Of a DNA stretch of 64,000 bases, positions 23,116-36,200 are shown piece after piece. The stretch is taken from NCBI GenBank assembly GCA_905250025.1, contig CAJNOJ010000202.1:124001-188000 (forward strand), given 5' to 3'. Source of the DNA: Adineta ricciae. Lineage: Eukaryota; Rotifera; Eurotatoria; Adinetida; Adinetidae. The notes beneath the pieces are model-generated. The model was given only the letters and a program-made list of their open reading frames with translations. It searched no databases and was not told the DNA's origin. Position 1 is the first letter of the stretch. Each line of letters begins with the position of its first letter. A program made the translations under genes and the position numbers.

Positions 23116-23825
23116 ATTGCTCAGATTACTCTGCGCTATACGTAATGGCATAGAAGGCAGGCTTGAAAGAGACAGACGACACTTATAGAGTAAATTGTTT
23201 CTAGAGATGTTACGAAGCAGCGATGTTTGTGAAAATAACTAACTCGATCCTCTAGCAGATTTTTTGATTCCAGCAGTAGAGCACGAAGGAAATTGTAACT
23301 ATTTACGATTAGGAAATGCGTTAACTACATGTCCTTGTATATACCTATAGGGAAAATAAATGTGAAGTCAAATCTCTACGGGATATTTTCCACTGTGACT
23401 TCAAGGTCATCATACACACCTATAGAACAACTAAATCTGTTCAATTCCGAGAGACTACACAGTTTGACATCAATTTGTGATAAACGAATCAGAAATATTC
23501 GTTGTGACAGATCCAAATGTGAATAATTATAGCACATATTGTTTTTCGGTGGATAACTGTTTCTTATTTTCCATTTGGCATTCTTTTCGCGTCATGGTAT
23601 TTCATCCAAACGATTTAGTTCGCCATTTGTGCCCGAATACCCACTGAATAAGCGTCAAATCAGAGGAAGTGACACCCTTTCAAAGTTTTGTCTATTTGCA
23701 TGAATAGTACAATCCACACTGCTTTTGACATATATCTGTGTTGTTTATACGTAAAAAATAATTTACCTACTAATAAATATACGTCGTCACGTACTTATGT
23801 ATAGTGTCGTATGGAACCCTCACTA

Positions 23826-24250
23826 TACAGGGTGATCCAAAAGTCACGCACCTAAGGAAAAAATTTTCATACTTCCATTACCACTCAACCGAATGGGCTT
23901 ATTTTTTTACCAAGTATATAGGCAAGGTTAGTCAGAACTTTTGTTAAGTATCATTATTGTCCGCAACAAGAAGTTTTACTTTTTCACAAAACAATATACG
24001 AAATGGTATACAAATGACTTTATCGAAAAAGAAAATTGAATATCTCCATTACCGCTCGAGCTAACAAACTTATTTTTTTTAACCAAACACATAAGCATGT
24101 TTGCATTCGAAATCCATACGGGCGGCAATACTGAGAACCTAGATTAAGTATAATGTTTTCTTCTCCTATTTATGAACAAGTAAAATTTTCTTGTTGAGAA
24201 CAATAGTGATACCTAACAAAAATTCTTACTAACCTTATCATACTATAATA
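23826..24250. mobile_element. Mariner-like palindromic repeat, right end missing
   Basis: It starts with TACAGGGTGATCCAAAAGTC at 23826-23845, close to Tc1/mariner-type terminal repeats. A stretch at about 23928-23990 (AAGGTTAGTCAGAACTTTTG onward) recurs in inverted orientation at about 24183-24240 with few mismatches. A stretch around CCATTACCACTC (23876) recurs directly at 24057. No transposase frame remains, and the matching right terminus is not seen. Confidence 0.55.
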
Positions 24251-25377
24251 TATTTGCTTCGTGCATAAAATATTCCGTTCTATTGAAAAAAAACGTGCAT
24301 GTATTTGCAAACAGTATAGATCGAGCATACTGAATACATAGATGCACTTTTTGATTGGATGAACAACAAGCTTACAAAATATGAATCATGCTTTTACAAT
24401 ATGTTAATGACTTGAGCAATAGTCTAATTCGATTTAAGTGCGTAGTCACTAGCAGCACGAATTAATTTTTCGTTTTTACAGTCCATTGATTGTGTGTAAC
24501 GGCAGACTGTGCAGGCGAAAAGGAAATTGAAAAGAGCTGATCGAACTCAGTACACGATGCAAAACAAAATCTATTTTCAGTGTGGGAGTATCATCGTTTC
24601 AATCTTCACACTAGCGCATATAGTTGGGTGAGTAAGTCAACAGAACGCAAATTATTTCTTGTGTCTATTCTGTCTTCAACTGAGCATACACAGGCACCTA
24701 AGACGTTCATATAGTTTTATCAATAACTCAGCGAATCCTGAGATTGAACTCTAAACTCAGCTGCCGAACATCCGCTTGCACAAGATGCCAAGAAAGATTA
24801 CTCTTAATGGTGTACAACTGTAATGCAAACGCAAACTGAGCATGCTCATACGATTTCAACCAGTTGGATTGCATGTCTGCGCTTTTTCACATAGATACAC
24901 AATCGCAAAGTATAGATCCGAAGTGCACATCTGCTCTGAATTAACTTTATACTTACGAAGAAAACTAAATTCAAACAGAAACAATGATTGGATAGAATTG
25001 TCAGGAAAGAAGTCAGTGTGGGTGTATAAATAAACGACGACAATTGCTGATTTTTGAAAATGTTATTCGAAGTGCACAAAAATGCCATGTTTGATCAAAA
25101 ATCCAATGACGTTGTTTTGAATGATTTTTCTTCCCTTCATCTATAAGTGCTCAGATAATTGAATTTTTTGTAGTCACGTTAACAAAAAGAAAAAGAAGGA
25201 GTCAGAGTTGTTTTTCGATGCATTATTTTTCACATATATTTTATCGTCACTTCCTCGCAAGTAAATTTTGAAGAAAAGAACATTCAAGTTTCTTTTTGTG
25301 TAAACTATAACACAAAGAGAACAGCGTCAAACGAATTTCAATCGTTAATGTTGGCGTCGTCATTTTGCTGAAAAGAA

Positions 25378-27051
25378 ATGAAAAAGTTACTAGCACTTTT
25401 TTTCATCGGTATAATTCAATTCTACATAATAAGTATATATTCATAATTTCTGTTCATCTAATATGATCGTCATAAATTAATATGTTTAGATCTTGCAGCA
25501 ACTTCATCTGATTATGTCTGCGGTCAGAGTAATACTGCTGCGAAATTTAGCTCTTCCCTACAGGATCATTCTGCTCGGAACACAGCGGCGAATTGTTCTG
25601 TATCACAATGCCCCTCAAGTAGTGCCGATGATAATAGTTGTCGCGCTTCATCAACACCGTGCTTTCAATATAGTCTGAACAATAGCAATTATGTTTGTGG
25701 ACCAGCTGTGGACTGCTCAATTTTTCAAGCATGTGATAATGTTACGTATCAATGTGCATCAAACGCATCTGTTTGCGTCGTTGATACATGTTGTTCGCCG
25801 AGAACTGTATGTTTGCCATTGTATACATTGGACTTTTGCAAACCGGGAGGTAGGATATCTTACGTATAAAATATCGCTAACACACTAACGTAGAAGTAGG
25901 TTAAGGAAAAGCTTAAACGTGGATTACTTTTGAGTTCAGTGCGAAAGGTCTTGGTAGCTCGTTTTTCGAAAAGGCTAGCGTATAACACGTTGTTGGTTTC
26001 GGCTCATGTCACACATAGATTTAAGTCAGAAGACGATTTTCTTATTTGTGTCTTTTGTTCAGATTGGTCAAGCGTCGGTAATTTGAATATCGCGCGATAC
26101 TCTCACACAGCGTCAGTAGTGGACGATGGCAAAGTGTTAGTAGCCGGTGGAATAACTAGTAGCACTTCTTTACAGAGTGTTGAACTATTTAACCCGCTAA
26201 CAGAAACGTGGATGCCTATCAATTCCATGAATATGCCGAGGCGTTTACATACAGCATCGGTTTTACCTGATGGAAAAATCCTGGTTGCTGGTGGTTTTCA
26301 TACCAATACTTTGGCTTCAGCTGAAATCTACGATCCATTAACGGGAAACTGGACGAGAACGGGTGACATGAATTTTCCACGATATTCACATCAAGCAATC
26401 GTATTGTCCAATGGAACAGTATTAGTTGTTGGTGGAACCGATGGAACTGCATCGCCCCATTGTGAAATGTATGATCCAGTATCAGGGAACTGGACAGTTA
26501 CAGGAGATTTGACCAATCGACGATACGGGCACACGCTGTCATTATTGCAGAATGGATCAGTGTTAGCTGTAGGTGGATATGATGGTTCATTTCTAAACAG
26601 TGTAGAATTATTCGATCCAAACATGGAAGTTTGGACGATGGTACAGAGCTTGAACGTTTCTCGTAGGTTTCATACTGCATCCTTGTTATCGAATGGTTCA
26701 GTGTTAGTGGTAGGCGGAAGAGGTCAATCAGATGCTTTGTCTAGTTGTGAATTATTTGACATAGCAAATGGAACATGGTCTCTTGTAGGTAGTTTAAATA
26801 ACAAACGATACGCACACACAGCAACTGTTTTACCTAATGGAAAAGTAATGGTGACTGGTGGTGATGACTATACAGGTAATCTAACAAAGACAGAATTGTA
26901 CAATCCATCAACTGGCAATTGGACAATAATTAGTAACTCAGATACATCGCGATATTCTCATACAGTATCGGTATTACACAGCAGAAAAATATTGATTGCT
27001 GGCGGACAACTAAATACCAGCACAGCACTATCTACTACACTATTATTTTAA
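25378..27051 (+). CDS. Secreted Cys-rich and kelch-repeat protein
   Basis: Three exons: 25378-25408, 25490-25849 and 26063-27051, all phase-1 introns, giving 459 aa. Exon 1 encodes a signal peptide (MKKLLALFFIDLAATSS across the junction). Exon 2 is a Cys- and Ser-rich domain of about 120 residues (VCGQSN, NCSVSQCPSSSADDNSC, VCVVDTCCSPRTVC) with several NxS/T sites. Exon 3 is a run of about seven kelch motifs, each with HTASVLPDGKILVAGG-type strands followed by Y/FDPxTGNW, enough for a full beta-propeller. It ends in a plain TAA at 27049-27051. The protein is probably extracellular; similar kelch arrays are found in galactose-oxidase-like proteins, but no catalytic domain is visible. It converges on the fibrocystin-like gene 234 bp downstream. 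Confidence 0.85.
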
Positions 27052-27217
27052 TTTCCGAAAAACAAACTCATATGGACGAACCGCGCAGAATCCTCTGTCG
27101 ACAAATGCAACAGTTGTTTTTTAATATTTCATTGTGTTTTCTTTAAATAACCGACACGATATGACGAGCTTGTATGTTTTTTTTCGCGATCGAGAGAAAT
27201 ATATGCACAAAAGCTGT

Positions 27218-27223
27218 TTTATT
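27218..27223 (-). promoter_or_regulatory. Poly(A) signal of the fibrocystin-like gene
   Basis: AATAAA on the minus strand (TTTATT on plus), 63 bp past the stop at 27286, in the short gap between two convergent genes. Confidence 0.45.
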
Positions 27224-27285
27224 TCAAATCTTTAAAAAAATTCACTGTTTACTAGAATGTTCCATCGATTATTTCAATGCATATA

Positions 27286-30200
27286 TTATTCAGCTACATC
27301 CAAATTAAGCTCTGTGAATTCATGTATGACTCCATCCATACGTTGCCGAATACCGACTTCATCTAAACAAATTTGAACGAAATTTTAGTAATTGAAGAGA
27401 ATCGCAGGCAAATACTACCTTGTGAATATTTATCTTTCGTCTGTTTTTGTTTTCTGTTCTGGAAAAAATATACAGTTGCGCCAACTATGCCAACTATGAT
27501 AATGATACCAATCACACCCACAGGGATACCAACAAGTAAGCTAGTTTTATTGTCGTCATTTGGCTTCATGTTTTGATTTGTTGTAGGCGAAACTGAATAC
27601 GAACGACCGTTAATGTTCACGGAGGAAACGGTTAAATCAGGTATGACATTGGGATTGGATAAAATCGTGGTTACTGCTCGGTCAATATCCACAGGAAGTG
27701 CGTCCACTTGAAACAATACAACCATCTCTCCTAGAAAGTGAATAGATATGAAAAAATGAATGTTCACTAAGTCTTCCTATGGCATGATATACCTTCTTTT
27801 AAAACAACATCACTAATCAATGGCATACTAATACTCAACAAATAATTGTAAATCATGGCTCGTTTTATTTCAAGTTGATTCGAAGCTTTGAGATCATCGT
27901 AATTATTCACAAACGTTATATTACTAGTCAGATAGTTGACATCAGTTACGAAATTATCTGTAAAATAGAAACGAGAATGTATACATAAATATTTTCATGT
28001 GGCATACCAGTATCATAGTCATCAATGCCACTAGTACCCTGAAAGGCATTTTTCACAAGAATACCATTTGATGTCAAGGTCACAATATATTGATTATTTG
28101 TTGATACTAACAATATATTTAATATATACATGCCAAGGCTATCGATGGTCAAATCAGGTATGGTAACGGGTTTATTTGGTCGACTGAGTAAAGATCTCGA
28201 GGTATTAAGTTTGATTACTGTGCCTTGAGGTTGAAATTTCGGAAGAGTATAAATTGTGACATTAGCTGTCCATTTCCAATCATCCCATTGAGTCTGTCCT
28301 ATTTGACGACGAGTGACGTTATCAATAAGTAGAATAGATATGTCGAATGCTTGACTAATATTAATCACATAGACATTGTTCAGTTGTTGACCAGCTAAAG
28401 TAGCATTTGTCACAGTGATAGGATCAGTCTGAACAGTAAGATTCGCATTTTGAAAAAATGAACTAAAACAAAGAAAGATCAAACGAATGATGAAATACAA
28501 CATCAGAACAAGTACCTGTTAGAACCATCTGGTTTAATAAATGCGAATTGAACTTCAAATGTACCAATATTTGGTAAACCAAAAAGTGTATATTGTGTCT
28601 GTCCGTTTGTATAATTAGCGATAGCACCGGGTAAGGTGACATTTGGTTGATTAACAATCGTAGCTTTAACTTGCCAAGGATGATCGTTTGAACCCAATTT
28701 TTCAATGACGTTACCGTCCGAGTCGTAGGCAATAATAATTGGTTGAATAGTGCATGGACTTTGTTGACGACATTGATCGGGTACTGTCCAAAGTTTAGTT
28801 CGATTAATAATGCGTAAGTTGATATTTGAATCATTCAATGGTTCCTGAACATTCAAACTAGTGGGAACTATATCACCTGTGATATTGTAATTTTTCCAGT
28901 TTTGAGTCAATTCACCAGATTGATAGGTATTGATGATCTTTGCAGCAATAATCGACAGAACTTCCGAGCTAAGGCTACCAGTTGATTGTAAAGAAAACCG
29001 AGGTTCATCACGAATTTCGATAAGTAATACACTCGATTCCTCATTATTGGAGCTGCGGCTATTATGAATCAAGTATTTAGAGAATCATACAAAATATATA
29101 TTTAACCTACCCTGTACGAGATTCTTTGACGATTTTCACGCGTCGAATTTTGGTTCGATCAAAGCCGAACACGTAAGCTAGGTTACTAGCAACATTATCC
29201 GTATAAAACGTAGAATCATTCAATGCCCGTAAACCAAAGCCAAGAATAAGCAGTGATGATTCTTTTGCTTCGATTGTAGTGTCACCAGTGATTAGGAAAT
29301 AGAGCAATCGATATGTTCTATTTAGAAAGAAGAAGAGTGAATGAAAAGTTCCAATCGCTAGTTCTAACCTATCGTAATAGTTGGCTCCAATTGGGGATGA
29401 CAGATTCACTTTATTGGGCTCATCGAGCAACGTTAGTACAGTGGACTGATTTCGATTAGTTGGTGATACATATGTACCATTAGCATAAACATCGATTTGT
29501 TGTATTGAGTTGTAATAAACAGCTACAATGCATCTAACTGATGGATTCGCATTAATTAAACGAAACCGTATGTGTTGTGGCGGGTAATCATGAAAATAGA
29601 TTTTATAAGTAATATCAGAATGGACAATTGCTGTAAATGTTGGTAAACGTGTCGACTGATAAAGTCTGGGCCCAGCGAGTAGATCAATATAACCACTAGC
29701 AGACAATATTGCAACAGGTGCGAGAGTACGGGCTTTGTCATAAGAAACCATACTCTCAATGATTAACAAGTAATAATCAGTCTTGTGGTCGCAAATATAC
29801 ATTGGCAATGCTTTTTGAAGAGAGCATGCAAGACTACGAGCGATACCACGATATGGATACTCTACAGAAATATTAATTTGCTGTCCTGATAAATCAGTTT
29901 TTGCCGCAGACGGGATCTCATTATCATCAATACCACGACCTGGCGTATCTATAAATGAATTCTGATTAGATAAGCGCTAAACTAATGCGAATATTTACTT
30001 CCAAAAATATCTGCTTGAGAAATGGCACTAGTAGGGGCACTAAATATAGTACCGTCGAGATCCTTAAGCAAATTCTTTTTTCGACCATCGCAATAAATGC
30101 CTGGATCAATAATTCGTATAAGACTCTTACAATAATAGGTTTAGTCAACTTACCATTATTACAAATGGCGGGTTCTCGCTCCGCTATATCTGGTTCTCCG

Positions 30201-33200
30201 TTAAAGATTATGTTGGAATCCGATACATTGTATCGAGATATTGAAGATGTTTCAATAGGAAATTTCGCATCAGTATTACTTTGAGGCACTTGAATAACCG
30301 TGTCATGTCGGCCACAAACATCATTGAAGAGTGCAATAGTCGTATTTCTAATCGATGTCGATCCATCAACTAATTTGAGATAGGAAAAAACGACTTTTCC
30401 AATACAAACTGTTCGTCTGAACTTACGAGACGGATTAGAAATAGTGTTTGTCCAACTTTGTATAGGTGCTCCATTAGATATCGAAAAAAGTGGATATACA
30501 ACACCAACCCTACTACCATTTCCATTTATAAGTGGATCTTGTGATACGGTCGGCATCGCTATCGTTGAATATTGAATATTTGACGAACTCAGATTGATTT
30601 TGTCATTGCAATCATTTGGAGTTATCGATCCAACGATAACTGAATTTTGTATTACAACACGACTGCGTGAAATTTGATGCGATTCGGCTAATGTTCACAA
30701 GAATGATAGATTAAGATGACTATAAATCACACTTAATTCTTACCTGCTGGTCCAACGACAAACGCGAATATACCGATATAATTGTCGACTGATGTGCATG
30801 AGTCAATAGTTACGTTTCGAATTGAATTAATGTACAAACCGTAGTACCATGCTTTGTAAACTCTAAACAATAACCAAGAATAGCACGTTTGTCGCTTCTT
30901 TATTTCTATAGTTCTCCTTACTTGAAGCCTTTGATAAGGAGGCATTCTAAACAAAAGCGTAATTTTACGTGTTATTGAAACAAGTTTCGAAGCACTTACG
31001 TCGATCAAAAACAGATCCTCGATCGTTTGGCCAAATACTAACACCAGCCATTGCTGAATGAACTTCGTTGTTCGAATGCGTATTATTGATATAACTGGGA
31101 ATAATTACACCAGGACATACATCACCCTTGATACGAAAAGCTAATCGTTCCACACCGGCAACTAAGTTGTTCTATTTTAAAACGAAAAATGATTTCTTCG
31201 ATTTCAAAGGTTGATACATACTGTCATAACAACACTCGTGGTTTTATCAGTCGTTATTGCCGCATCGTAGTCTGTGTTCTTTTCCGCTACTGAACGAGAT
31301 TGAGCTGTACCTGACCAATATACAGTTGTGACCAAATTGCTGTCGATGATATTATTTCTTCCAGAAATTATCGTCAGTGCCGATCGATATGTGTTGTAGA
31401 TAACATTATTTGCAATCGACATGAAATGTGTACTTTTAAGGCTTACTCTATAATCGAAATATGTAGACAAAGAATCAAAGTCTGCATTTTGCTTACGCAG
31501 TGTTAAATCCACCATCAAATGAACATCCACGAATATATGTAGGCCATGCAGACTTAGATGCATTTATACTACTGATAAATATACCGGATTTTTCAATCTC
31601 TGACGATGAGTCGCTGAATTCTCCAATACCAATAAATTGTACGTTTGATAAACTAACATGGAAGATGTTAGGTCTGTAAATTGACGAAGTGTTAACAATA
31701 GAAATTTTTACACTGGCTCGATCGGATTGTACACCAGTGCTAATGATGCGTATATTACGCGTCAATAAACCAACGGCAGCAGCGATATAAACAGACGATC
31801 CATTAGAAAATGAACGTCGAATAACTTGATGAGTATAACTCAACGGCTTTGTTGTACGTATAATTCTGTTGTTTGTTATCCCGGCAATGCGATGTCTTTC
31901 TGTATGTGATATACTTGTATCGGTTGTTGTTATCACAAATTCATCACCGATTTGCCAATCGACTGATTCCGCTAATGTAATAGAATAATTACCTGGTTGC
32001 ACAGTATCAGCAATACGCGTCCATGTGATATTATGCGTTGATCCATGCAAATCGAGACCACTTTTATCAACATACGCTGTTGTATAAGCAGATCGTGATG
32101 TATTACTTAAAGTGCTCGTGATTGTACCGCTAGCAGGTAAGATTATATCGATGTTTTGAACAAATGGACTCTGTTCTGAACCTATGAATGACATTCAACG
32201 AGGTTCACATTTTGTATGTGAGATAAATCTGATATTTACCGGCAATTAATCGTCCGCCATCAATAACGATATTGTCAACGTACATCGTGTGATTTCTTCC
32301 CTATTGAGCATAACAATTCATTAAAAAAAAACAAACACTAGTTTGCCTCTAACCGATAGAAATTCAAGAGTGCCCTCGATTCTTAGCATTTGAATGCGTG
32401 GCAATGGTTGATCAATGATCATTTGATAGCACCAAGGAATAGTGATGTTTTGATAATCACCCGGTTTTTGTTTATCTGTAAAAGAGAATATTAAAAGAAT
32501 TCAACATGGCCGTTAACAAAGGCTGTTTATTTACACCAATTAGGATATGTTTGCTGCTCTGTCCAGTCAGCATTATTTGACCAGTATCTCGTCGTGGGAT
32601 AGAAACACTAGAGAAAAAAGTTCAATATATACTTGTTATGTAGAAGTATTTCCACAGTTTGTATAAGATATTTCGGTACAGTCTACTATCATATTTCCAT
32701 CATAAAAATGACATAAAGGATATGAGAAGTGCTTTCGTATGTACTATGTGTCGCAAAATTAGGGTGAGAAAGACTTTACTTCCAATTAATATAGAATCTA
32801 CTTACTTCCGTTTGGGTTATGATTCCACCGCCACCACCACCGCCTCCTCCACCACCGCCGCTGTATTTATTAAAATTTACTCGTAACTGAACATCATATG
32901 GTGTGTTGGATGTTGGTGGATTCTTAACTGGAAAATAAAATGATGACTAATTGCATGTCATCAAATGAGCTTTACTCACTTATGTAAGAAAAAGTTTTGT
33001 TTTCGGAATCGTACATTGAAGCGCCACTGAAACTAAAACTAGAATATGATGTCATCGGCGAGTAGAAATATCCGCTGTCAGGCTTGCTGTCCATATTGTG
33101 CTTAATAATAATGTAATCACCGGGAGCCATATCATAAAGCGTAATCCAATACTCATGGTATAACCAACTCTAATAATGATCAACATAAGCAGAGATTTTA

Positions 33201-36200
33201 TAGGCAAGTACAGTACAAGTTTGTAACTTACTCGAGAATCGCTATAGTCAATATGGTATGTCCTATTTACTTGCAACGCTGTGACATACCCTTTGGCATA
33301 AGAAAGTCCTCCTTCAGTCCATGGCACATACGTTGTGTGATTGTTATCATCAGTTATGAACAATGGCCCATTATTTCTACCACCGTAAACATTGTAGTTC
33401 TCAGTTAAAGTCATGCGAATCCATGGCCCATTTGATAGCGGGCATTGGACAGCATTTTCAAACAAAGAAGTTGGTGCACACGAAGATGATTCGTTATTTA
33501 GACCATTCTGTGTTAATACAATCATTGATTGATTTTGACTAGTTAACGTTCCATCTTCATCAACGTATATACCATCGTAATCCCACCGAAATTTCGCACG
33601 AAGTTGAACATTAGTGAATGATAAGTTTGCAAATTTAGTTGTGTAACCTATCAATAGGTTTCCATATAGAATCTTATTCTATTAGAAGAAAGTTCATACC
33701 TGCACAATGATCATTGCATGGCTCGACATAAATTGGTCCAATAATAGGTATCGTACTGTTTTTCAGAAAGTTGATAAATGCAACATTATAGACACGAAAA
33801 TCACGATCACTTGGAACTATAAATCATTCAGAAATAGGCCAATAAGAACTTAAAAAATGAACTTACTGATCAGACCAACTACTGCTTCCGCTATAGCTTC
33901 ATTTGAAACATTCGAGTAGGCGATAATTATAGAATTGATCACGGATGAGCTATTCTCGATATCATAGGATCTTATGAGATTTTGCGAAAAGCCAGAGTTC
34001 TCTTGAGAAAACACATAGATACAACTAACACTCGCATCTGTGTTATCAAAAAAGAGTGAATCCGTAATCTGAATAGGTTTTGACTTGTAGTATTCAATGC
34101 CTTTTCTATTTTTCCACGACACTACTCCTTCAAAACTAGCTTTCGATGAGCTATTATCAGATGAACTGCCCGAGATAGTCGGTGCGTATTCCGGATAGAT
34201 CCACACGCCATATAAACCTGTGCTGTGAACACTATTGTTATAAAAAACACCAAATGGTTGTTTGTACGGATAGTATTCTTTAATTGTGCTATTTGATGAT
34301 TCATCAATTATCGGAACCAATCGATACCAGTAGCCGTAATGAGTACAACCAGCTACAGCATTATGCTCCAATGTATTATTGGGATTGGTTAACTATGAGA
34401 ATATATCGATTTAGAGCATGTGCGAGAGTTCTTTACTCACCCAAAAAGCAGCCGGTGTAACGTCTTCGTCGAGAAGACTCGAAAGTCCTCGAACCCAAAC
34501 TAGCAAATTACTTCGAAAGACGTTGCCAATCTCTCTACCATCATTGAGATGAATACCGTGTCCCCTACAAAAAAGATAGAGACTTGCGCGTCTGACAATC
34601 ATACATTTCAAAAATGAAAATCTTACGAAATATCATAGACAACATTATCTTCGATAGTAACATAGTTACTAAGATGAATACCGATCGCACGATTGTGTGA
34701 TAGATGAATTGATGATGATTTGACATAGGACATGCTTATGTTTCCGTTTTTACGGAAGTATATTGGAAAACGATATTTATTTTGATCGTATTTTCGACTA
34801 ACATTATTTTGACCCACATTGAATAACTATAAAAGAAGAAGAAATGAAAAACGAAGGAATCAAATCGTTGTCCGAAGTGTGTACTTCAACATTTGAGATG
34901 CGAATCAGAACTTCTTGAGTGTCGATATATTGTGTATCGGGGCCAGCTATGATCACTGCACCAAATTTATCCAAACCGACTTCATTATTATATTGGCCTG
35001 ATGAACATGTGTCGATAGTAAAAATGTCTAAAAACATGAATAAATCCTAATAAATTTGTTTTACTTGATATGATGTCAGCCTACCATGAGTGAAACTGGA
35101 GGTACACTCAACTACTGAAAAATTTTGTGTGGTGGTAAACGTGCCTAAATGAAATCGGAATGCCTTTTAAACATGAAGACAACTAGTGTAGAAATTAAAC
35201 CTTGAAAAATGATGTTATGCGATAGAAGTCCAACTTCAGCACGAACTTCGATAGTTGTTGCATTGAACTGAAGAACAACGCCCAAATGGGTAAAGTCTAA
35301 TGGTCTATCGAGTGTTAGCGTCCGTCCATCCGACGAAATATTTGTTACTCGACGAACTTCACTCTCATTTTGACTGGCAAAATTACTAGTAGTAGCAATG
35401 ATTATTTGACTATCGATTGTCCAGTTAACTGAATGTTGAAGAGTAATTATTGATGAACCGCTTTCAGCTGTCTTGTCTAACTTTGTCCACGTTGTGGCTG
35501 TCGTCTGTCCATGCATATCGAGTATGCCGTGACGTACGGCTAATACTTTCGCACCAACTACACACGCTCGAAATAAGCAAAACAACGTACGAGAAACAGA
35601 AACTCGATACTTACAAATAGGTAATTGAGTCGCTCGTAAATTTCCATACATCGTGATAATAGCACGATGTTGAAATGGTTCTGTTTCAGTGCCGATTTGT
35701 AAACGCCCACCATTTACAATAATGATATATTCTGCATTCAAGCTAATATCTTTTTCGTCAAAAATCAATGTAGCATTATCGATCACTAATGCTTTCAGTA
35801 TAGGTGTTGAAATATCTAAATAGACTGTAGTGCCATTTTCGATTGATACAATCGTGCCGGCTTCTGGTGGGACATCGCCACCCCATGTCCATGGACTTGA
35901 CCATAAGTCTATGTAAGCGAATGTAACATCGCTGATAGCAGAAGTACTACCACCGAAATAGACGCGCACAGCTGCATTTAGATTCGTTCGTAAATGGAAG
36001 CCTGTTTCACATGTGATACTTGTTGAATTAACTGATACTACAGAACAATTTGCATCATCAATAGTCACCCTGGTCTCATTCGACGAATACCTGTAAACAA
36101 AATACAGAATACATGTTGGAAGAATGATTTACACGAGTAACTCACGGAAAGTTAGTACCATTGATAGTAACTATCGTACCACCACCAGTTCCTCCTCGCT

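Larger units (their letters stand above)
22179..25377. other. Gene-poor region with a GPCR pseudogene and a transposon remnant
   Basis: Apart from the poly(A) signal (22228), the GPCR relic (22740-23115) and the palindromic repeat (23826-24250), I see no gene. A sequence at 24557-24627 would encode a hydrophobic signal-like leader followed by a GT donor, but it cannot be joined in phase to the kelch gene downstream. Confidence 0.55.

Noticed and set aside
24557-24627. Possible signal-peptide exon for the kelch gene (MQNKIYFQCG...)
   Set aside because: It ends in phase 2, while exon 2 needs phase 1; the ATG at 25378 gives a phase-consistent signal peptide with an 81-bp intron.
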